A DNA stretch of 64,000 nucleotides. It comes from Gymnorhina tibicen. Lineage: Eukaryota > Chordata > Aves > Passeriformes > Artamidae. The notes beneath the pieces were generated by a model. That model worked only from the letters and a program-made list of their open reading frames with translations, did no database searches and was not told the DNA's origin. Of the stretch, positions 45,301-54,300 are shown one piece after another. How positions within the stretch are numbered: the stretch's first letter is position 1; every line of letters starts with the position of its first letter. The stretch is taken from the NCBI GenBank assembly GCA_013399875.1, contig VXAZ01008014.1, positions 62,001 through 126,000 of the forward strand. Reading direction: 5' to 3'. Made by a program: the position numbers and the translations under genes.

Positions 45301-48300
45301 TATAATGAAGAGCTCATCCACCCACTTCCTCATCTCCAGCCCACTGACCTATTGAAAGACAAAAATTCATCCTTCATCTAGCATTCCCAAAACCTTAAAA
45401 AGCATGGCAAAGTGGTACCTGTGGTATATCCCTACCTGTGCAAGCTCCCCTATGGTAGCCAGGACATTGTTAATCACGCCTGGATTGGGATCTGGATCAG
45501 GATCTTTCAGTTTCACAATCAGTGCCTGGTAGGTGACAGTGAGACAAATTAGAATGTGTTTAAAGAGTAGTCAAAATTACCTTTCCTTTTGTTTACACCT
45601 GAAATTGACCCCACAATGCATCATAGTGAGAATTTCAACAGTAAAAGAAACTTGGGTGTCACAAACATTATCCAAATCTGGAATTAAATTAGGCTAAACT
45701 GTCACCTACACGTGTTACTGTGGGTAACATCTACACCAATTTATTTTATTCCTGCTATGATGAAGCAAAAGAACTGCAGCTCCTGAGGGTCATGTAACCA
45801 CTTGCTGTATCATCTCATTCCAAAGTCACCAGGAAACGTAGAGATTCTACCTTAAGGATAGGCTCCATATATGGACGGATGAGGCGTGGAGCATTAGAAA
45901 CCAGGTGACCCAACATCCTGGCACTTTGCTCTTTAATCCTGCCAACACCGCTGTGTTCCAGCTCTGTTAGAATCTGCACAGGAGACAATGGAAGCAAGCA
46001 AACTGGGAAAATAAAGTTAGGTAAAAATTCTTTGCATTTCCTTTTGTCACAACTCAGCACTTGTAAAAGCTGTTCTACATTTCACTCTGTTATCATTTAT
46101 TCTAAATTAAGCTAAAATTAATTAGCATAAAAGGGATGGCTCCAAAAGAGGTACCATGTGTTCACCTAAAAGCATTGCAGAATGTTCTTCCTCAGCAGAG
46201 ATGGAAAGCACTCTGGCATGATGACTAGAGGTGAAATAACAACTGCTATCCTTCCTTTCCCTTCTAATACATCCATAAAGCTTCAGTCCAAACATCTATC
46301 ACAAGAAAGATTTACTGAAACCCACTAAGCTGGGCAATAACTATTTTCCAAAAGAGATTGATTCCCCCACTCTCCATGCATTTACAGCTAGACAGCCCAG
46401 TTCTTTAACACCACCTTAGTCTCAGTATCAACTACTCTGTTTTCCCTGCAGGCATCCCTCCTCCTTACCTGGATTAACATCTTTCGAAGGAAAGGCATGA
46501 CAAAGGCAGGGTTCATGCTGCTCAGGCGCCCCACAGTGCAGATGGCCAGCTCTCGGATTTCAAACACTTGATCATTTAGGGCCACAAAAAGAGCTTGCAA
46601 GTTTTCAGCCTGCGCCAGGTGAGCATCAAACCGCTCATCCAGAGAAGCCAACACGCAGAAACGTATATCAGGGTCTGCAAGAACACATTTATTTCTCTTT
46701 AAATGCACTAAATTCATATTCCTCTTTTTGCCTTTGTTCACAAAATAGCCTCAAAAATTCTTCACATGAGCTTCCCCAGAGCAAGACACTATATCAGTGT
46801 TTCACACACAAAAAACAAGACGCGTCAGCCCAGAAATCTCTGTGCTGCTCAACATGCCCCAATAACCAAGTCAGTACAGTGCCAACCTCTTGCACCTGCA
46901 AGGGTCACTTTTGGATGCTATGTGGCAACCTAAGATGAGTTCAACTGAAAGAATAAAAAAAATCAAGTACGAAGATTCAACAAGGACCTATTCCTTCCTA
47001 AAATTGAAGGCCATGACCCAGAACAGCAGCAAAAGGGGTCTCAGGTTTCTACTTAGTTCAAAGGATTACCAAGGGCACAGCTGGAGCATTTTTCACTAGT
47101 GTTCTATTAATACCTCAAAAATTAAGATGTGGAAAAAGAAATTGGGAGACTTTTTTTGTCTAATTTACCATGACTGACAGCTTAGTTTAGTGGCAAATAT
47201 GTTCCAATTCTGTTACAAATTCTATTCTTAATATCATCACCTGCTCATATGATAAAATTAACATGTGGTAAGACAACCCTTTTCTCTGAATCCCACACTA
47301 ACCTGGGTCAGTTATTCCAACTACAAGCAGTTTGCTGAGGACATCAGCCACAACCTGCACTGCTGTCTGACTGACCACATGGGCATGGCCACTGATCAAG
47401 TGGATGGAGGGTGTGAGCAAGCGAGAGCAGGTGCGGGCCGCTTCCATCCGGATCTCCTTGTGTTCGCTGTTCAGGAAGTGATCTGCGCAATGCCGAACAA
47501 ACTGAGTCAGGGAGTGGCCTGAAAAGAAGATGATGGGGCATTAAACACAGGTTTACACCTCAATTAACAGTTTTACCAGGGAACAGGAGTTTAAAGAACG
47601 TGCTCCCAGAATTTTCCTGCTACTTGTACTCTACTCCAAAGCACCAGTGTTTATATCCCATATGCCCTTGCCCCCTGCTTCCTTATTTCATCTTACCTTC
47701 AAATTCAAAGCTACCAAGTGTACGAAGGGCAAGGGTGATGCTCCCCACATCACTAGCCTCTGGGATGTTGGTGAGGCTGGGGGAGGCCAGCTGGTGGGCA
47801 AGGCCCTTTGGCATGCCTGGATGTCGCAGAGGTTTGTGCATCAGAACAAGAGAGAGCATTTTCAGCAGCCCATCCTGGATATCCTTCTTCAGCTGTGGGA
47901 TCTGACGGCTCAAGTCATACAGCACAGCTGTTAGAGCAGGGCTGAGAGCAAAAAGCAAGTAAAAGTCATTAGAAAGGAAACAATGATGTGCATATTTCAC
48001 CTTTTTGTTTATTTACGCCTTTGCCAATAGAATATAATTGTGGGCATTTGCACATGACAGCAACACCTGCCAGCAGAGCACAGGGTCTTAGTGTGAACTG
48101 AGGCACGAGATGACCTTCTCATATAAACTTGGTGAGCAAAGTCCTCTAGGACTGCCACACACATCACTACATTAGCCAGTGTTGGTATAATACTGTTACA
48201 AATCTAAATGACTTCTTACACTTATGTTTTTTAAACATAAAAGCAGCTAAATTCACTTCCAGGTGACAATTTTCAGGCAGCACAAGGCTGTTTATATTAA

Positions 48301-51300
48301 TATTTTCTCCACACCTTTCCATACTAACAACTTCATTAATTCCTCCAATAAGAACTGTCAGCTCCAAAAGTGAAAGAAGCCAGGAGCAAATATTCAGCAC
48401 TTCAGCTCTCCTTCCCTGCCAGTTTGATATGGTACAAGTCTGCTGGCTGTCAGATGCTTTCAAAAATTTTGCAGGTTGCTACCAAATATGTTTGAATAAT
48501 GGAAAATAAAGGAGACTTCTTTTGAACTAGTTTTTCTACAAAAATATTTCTTTACTGAGATATGAATTCTCTTAAATAACTCAACAGACACACTAACACT
48601 TAAAACATACCATTCTTCCAAAACAGCTATACTGATCTTCTGAAAGATCACTTAAAAGCAATAATCTTCCTTCTCAATCTGAAAACTTTGAAGATCTCAC
48701 TCTCTATGGTCAACAATGCCATCCTATGGCTAACAGGAAAATATATTTATGCTTACCTCAGGCCCACAGCCAGCATAGGTTCCAAAAGCTCTTTGATGTC
48801 CTGCTGGATACTGGGTCCCATGGCTCGTGCCAGCATACTAATGCAGGTGAAGACTGTGGCATCAACCTGCACAGACTTCTGCCTCCTGGAAAGAGATCAC
48901 ATAATTACAAGGAGCTGCTATTTTTCAAACATTTTTTCTCATCCTACTTCTGTGTTATCAGTCTTACAGAAATACTTCTGATTTTAATACAAGAATTTGA
49001 TCCCACATTACAAAAATTATATAAAGAGCAAGTGTTTCCATTTCTTCCTCTAACTTTCACATACTTACTTGTGGGCAAAGTCCTTTGGGGGAAGAGCTGA
49101 TTTTATGATTTCAAGGACTTTTGGCAGGTAAGCTTGAAACTCAGACCTCACAGCCACAGAAAGCAAACCCAAGGCCTGGAAGGCTGCTGTTCGCTCCTTC
49201 TCCTTCTTCACACAACTGAGAACATGATTCATGGTGTCTGGAAGATACTGATCAGCTGCCCACAAGAGAAAACAATACAGATATTAGAATTAATTTGGAT
49301 TTATACAGTTGTGTAACATCTGCAACTAAACCTTTACAAGTGTAAAACTAGAAAACAGACATAGTCATATTAAATTTAATGACATGATCAGTGGCAAATG
49401 TGTCACCATATAATAAAGATTTCAAACTACAGAAGGCTTTGTTTTTAAAAAGAAAAATCACCAAAATAAAAGAGCTATAAAACAACCTCATTGCAACAGG
49501 TTTTATACACATATAAGAGCCAAGCTTCTTGGTTTCATAGTGTTTGATTGGAAATTTGGAGTAATTAACACAAAGATTGTTCCAACTCACTAAGAGCAGC
49601 TTGGTGACTTGTCTCCAACTCTAATACTCTCCTAAACTTGCTTGATAAATCAATTAAACTGCTTTAAAGCTGGCAGGTATTTCCCAGCACATGCAACAGA
49701 GAAAAAGGAAGAGAACTCTAATGATATTTGGGATATATTGAGTCAAAGCAAGAGAGAATTCTCCTCTGACATACTGAGGAGAAAACAAAAAAAGGAGGTT
49801 TTTATGTCTTATGGTATTGATCACCAAATTCTGACAATAGGTTTCAATCCATTTTCTTCATCAGAGCAACAATTTGGCATCAGTTATCAAGTCACACTTA
49901 TTCAGAAAAAAAGACTGTCCTCCCACGGAGGAATGTGCTCATCTGACAAGCATCACATTTGGTGTGCTGCACTGCTTGCACAAGTTCATCTGGACCAAAG
50001 AGAGCTCAATAACTTCCAGCCCAAATTCAGCAACATTTCTAACATCCAATCATCTGTCTTGTCACCTGTGAATGCTGAAGGACGGAAAGCTGCCAACCGC
50101 GGTAGCAGATTGAGAACCGTCATCTGGATCAAAGAATTTTTGCTGGTTCTGCACTTGAGAACCCATTGGCAGACCTGGAAGGAAATAGATTAGACTTTGA
50201 AGGATGGCCATCAGCAGTAACGCACAAATGTTTATTATCTCTGTGCTGTTAGGCATTCTACTGACATTTGGCTTCAGAGTCCATCAAAGAAATGGAAAAT
50301 TAAGACTGCTTCCAAAGGAAGTAAACCACTTGCCCCAAGAGAGACAATGACAAAGCCATGATACATGTAATTATTGAGTTTTGAAGGCTCCGTTCAATAC
50401 TAGACAGTATAGCCTGCTAAGTAAGGACAATTCCTCTGCAAGAACAGATGTTGACAATGTTGGTAGACAAGTTGAAGAACAAACACTTACTTGATCAAAC
50501 TTCTCTTCCATTAGATCCCTGCAGCATCGACTTTCTACCAAAGTAGACTTTGCTGGGACAGGTGAGGTTGCAAAACCCATAATTCCTTGGTGAGCGCTGT
50601 ACCCCAAGAGACCAGCCAAAGCATTTGACTGAGAGGGCTGAAGAGACTGAAAGCTTGTGAAGGGAGTGATGTGGCGAGGCTTGGTACTGAAGCCCATCAG
50701 GTCTTTGCAGTACTTGTCATGCACAAGCTGCTGCTGAGTGATCTCTTCCATCTCCTCTCTAAGGCGCTGCACAAAGTAGAGAAGCATTAAAAAAATAGAA
50801 AGTAACTGAGTAAGATACTCCCAGTACAGTGCTACCCAAATCTCCTGAAGAGCATCCTGTATAATCAATATCCAAATAGCTGTAAAACATCAACTGAGTT
50901 AAATCCAGCAAAAATATCTGGGTATCTAACATGCAACAGAGCCCTCATTCCAAAGAAAAATCTTTTTCCTTGTATTTAATCAAGTTAATAGCCTTTCCAT
51001 AGGAGCTTAATACCTCCTCAGCCCAAACTTGTCCCTGTTATTTCTCTGACACACTTTAATGCTCGACTCCATGTTCAGATGAGTTTTCCACCCAACAACC
51101 CCACTGCAACACTATGGGATATTTCCGCAGACTGCAGATTTGCTATACACTCTCAATCAATCCCCACCTTGTTCATTTGCTCACCTCTCCTTCCATACTG
51201 CTAATTCTCACTAGCTCATTGAGGATCAGTAAGGCACCATGGATTCGGTCATCACGATTCATTCCTTTCTCTTTGGCCAAAGTCTCATCAAAGCCCTTCT

Positions 51301-54300
51301 CAGCCTCTTCATATGTATGCTTGGGGGAAAAGAAGAAAATCTCAGTGATAATGCAGAAACAAAGCCTGTGGAAATGAAGTAGTACTGCCAGTCAAGAGTT
51401 ACTGATGTTCTGAATTTTCCAAGAGTAGCCACAAACCTCAACTGAGTATTAACAGAAGTATAACGCAACAAAATTCTGATTCACCCAAAAGCTGTGGACT
51501 CTGCTGCAGAGCATTTTCAACAGCACTAATCAAACAGCATGGTATCAGCTTCATCAATATCTGCAGTACTTATTTGATTACAAGAAATCCAAGTTCACAA
51601 CATTTGACTGCACTGTCCAAAACTTACTTGGTATCACAAAGCTTGAATTCATGTGACAATGGCAGCAAAGTGAAGGTTCAGCAAAAAGAATTCTTACCTT
51701 TCTCACCTATATCTACACTAATAAAACCCTCTACTAGTAAGAGGTGACACTAGATAACTGCATGACTGTAAAACTAGGTCAAGTTCAACAGCTGAAGATG
51801 AGGCACAGACAGAACAATGTATTCTTAAAGGAGTTAAATCTTGCTTACTTTTACAGTAGTAGGCTAAAGAAACTACTCACTTTGGAAGCCATTACATTTT
51901 TAACCCTTTCAAGGAGAGGCAGTTTCTTACTGACAAAGATGACACAGGTTCTTAGCTTAGCTAGCTTTTCTGAAAACTGGCACTTCATCTTCATTGCATT
52001 ATGAGAGGCTGCTTCAAAACAAAGTTATTTTCTTACTCTGTACCACTGGGGCTTCTGCATCTCTTTTGGCTCCCGTTGTGTGGTGAGGATAAGGCAGGCT
52101 CTTAAGGCAGAGACAGCTCCCTCTCGGATGGCCTGTTTGGGATCCCACACAGCCACAAATATATTGTCAAAGAATGGCTGCACTTGTTGGAAGAAGAAGG
52201 TAGGCACGCTGATTGCCAGCTCACGCAAGACAAGAACCTGGAGGTGGGGAGGGAAACAGTAACAATCTGGAAGATGAGCAGACAGAGACAAACTTGATAA
52301 CTTTTACAGTGTAGTACCATTTGTTTAGACTGTTGATGTCTGTGAGCTGTTTCCATCCCCACACTCTGACAACTCCTAGCATAACAGTGTCTTGGTCTTC
52401 ATTTGTCACTGGGCTAATGGAGAAGCAATGAAGCAGCACTGCGTCTGCCATGAGAGCATTACAGATTCTCAGACATGGACTGGCAACCATTCCCATCCTA
52501 ACCAAAGCTTTTCTGCAGATTTCTGTGCATATTTCGTACCACTGTTCACTAATCCCAACTATCCCATGACAACAAAAAAGGGATCACTTACAGCTGCATG
52601 TCTACGACCTTCATTCCTGTCAGCTCCCAGCCATTCCAGAGCTCGTTTCACCTCAAACTCCACGTACTCAGCTGTGAAGGTGTCACCAGCCATTGCAAGC
52701 CGCCCGATAGCCTTGGAAGCCATCTCCATTACAACGGGGTCATTGGATGGCAAGAGGTTCCTCAGGTAGTTGGCAAACCTGCCGATACGGGTGGCATTAC
52801 CTCCTTCAACACCGATAAGGCTTGCTGCAGAGAAAGGGAGCAATGCTGCAGTTCTCCCCAAGAGTCAGTAAGGCAGACAGTAGGTAATCCCTGGATGAGA
52901 ACTAGTATTCCCTACACGTTCCTTAAAGATTCCCATTAAGTCCTCCTAAACTGCAAATCCACTGGGAAAAAAAAAAAAAAATCAAGCAATAGGAAAGGGC
53001 CACCATTCTTTTGAGCCTGAACTTTTTAAGTGAGAGGGAAAATGCATCTGGCAGCCTCATAGATCTTCCCCATTTTTAGTTTTAAAAGAGAAAAAAATAA
53101 TTCACCCTGGGATCACAGACCCATTCCTAACAGAAAGGCATCTATCCACATGCAACTCCTATGGCTGGTCCACCTCACAAGAAAAGCCAATGACTGAATG
53201 GACCAAGGAAATTATCTCCTCCTCAAGCCTAGAGACAGTCTCTCCTGGCCAGAGTGGAGGCACTTCATCAGGCACCAGCATGGCAGAAGTTTTTGCTGCC
53301 AATGCTTGGGTTGTAGCTGCTCTGTAGATAAAGAGGCCATCAGTGTCCAGGGTTGTCAAGCTGGCACCTTTCAACATCACTAAATTCACAGAAACAGTTT
53401 GGAAGTGATACTGTCAGCTTAAGATCTGATGTTATCAACAAAGATTTCTCTAAGGGATTTACATTGCCTTCAAATATTGGGATTGGATGATTACGTCTAT
53501 GAGCCTAAACCATAAACATCTCTTTGACTATTAAAGCAACTGCTACAATACAGGCCACTTGCTTGGAAGGCAAAGTATTTACGCAAGCTGACTTCCCCAA
53601 TAGTGGGGATTCAGGCAGCTCTGCAATCTCACAGCGAACATGCAGACGAGCCACTGATGAAGAGGCTGATCAGAATCAAAGCAGAAGCTGTGTGAGCCCC
53701 TCTTGGGGATGGAAGCTGCTGTTATGGAGCCAGGTAAATTTAAATACCAAGAATCAATCTCCGCATATGGAAAAGAGTTGAGAAAGTCAGCCTACCCTGA
53801 TACATATAAATGGGCAGCACAAAGTGTTCTCAGCTGAGCTCCAGAACAGAATTTTCACGTGCTTAGCATTCATATTTGATGCTCAACTCGCAGAAGAGCT
53901 CAGGGCCCATTAAGCACCAGGTTTTCAGCCACCCTCAGCAGCTCCCATGCTGACACTTCACATAGATCTTCAGAGCCCAGCAACTAGAACACACCCAGCA
54001 TACAGAGCTGTCAGACATCAGGCTCCGAGTATAAAAGCTCATTCCTTTTACAAATCTGTCCCTAAAGATAGTTGCATGAAGAGAAAACTCACCAGAGGCA
54101 TTATGCACTTTCACTCACCTATTGCCAGAATGCCACCCTTCCTTTCATTTGCATCAGAGCTGGAGACAAGCTCAAATATGTGATGGTTCAGCTGATCGTA
54201 AAACCTGGTAGATTCTTCCTGACTCATCTGTAAAAGCAAAAGGTTCAAATCAGCTTTCAGCATTCTCTCCCTCCCTCCTGCCCTAAAACCTCTATAAAGA

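Noticed and set aside
49642..50193. 183-codon plus-strand ORF
   Set aside because: It starts at TTG, overlaps MTOR exon 8 in antisense, resembles no family, and has no splice or promoter context.
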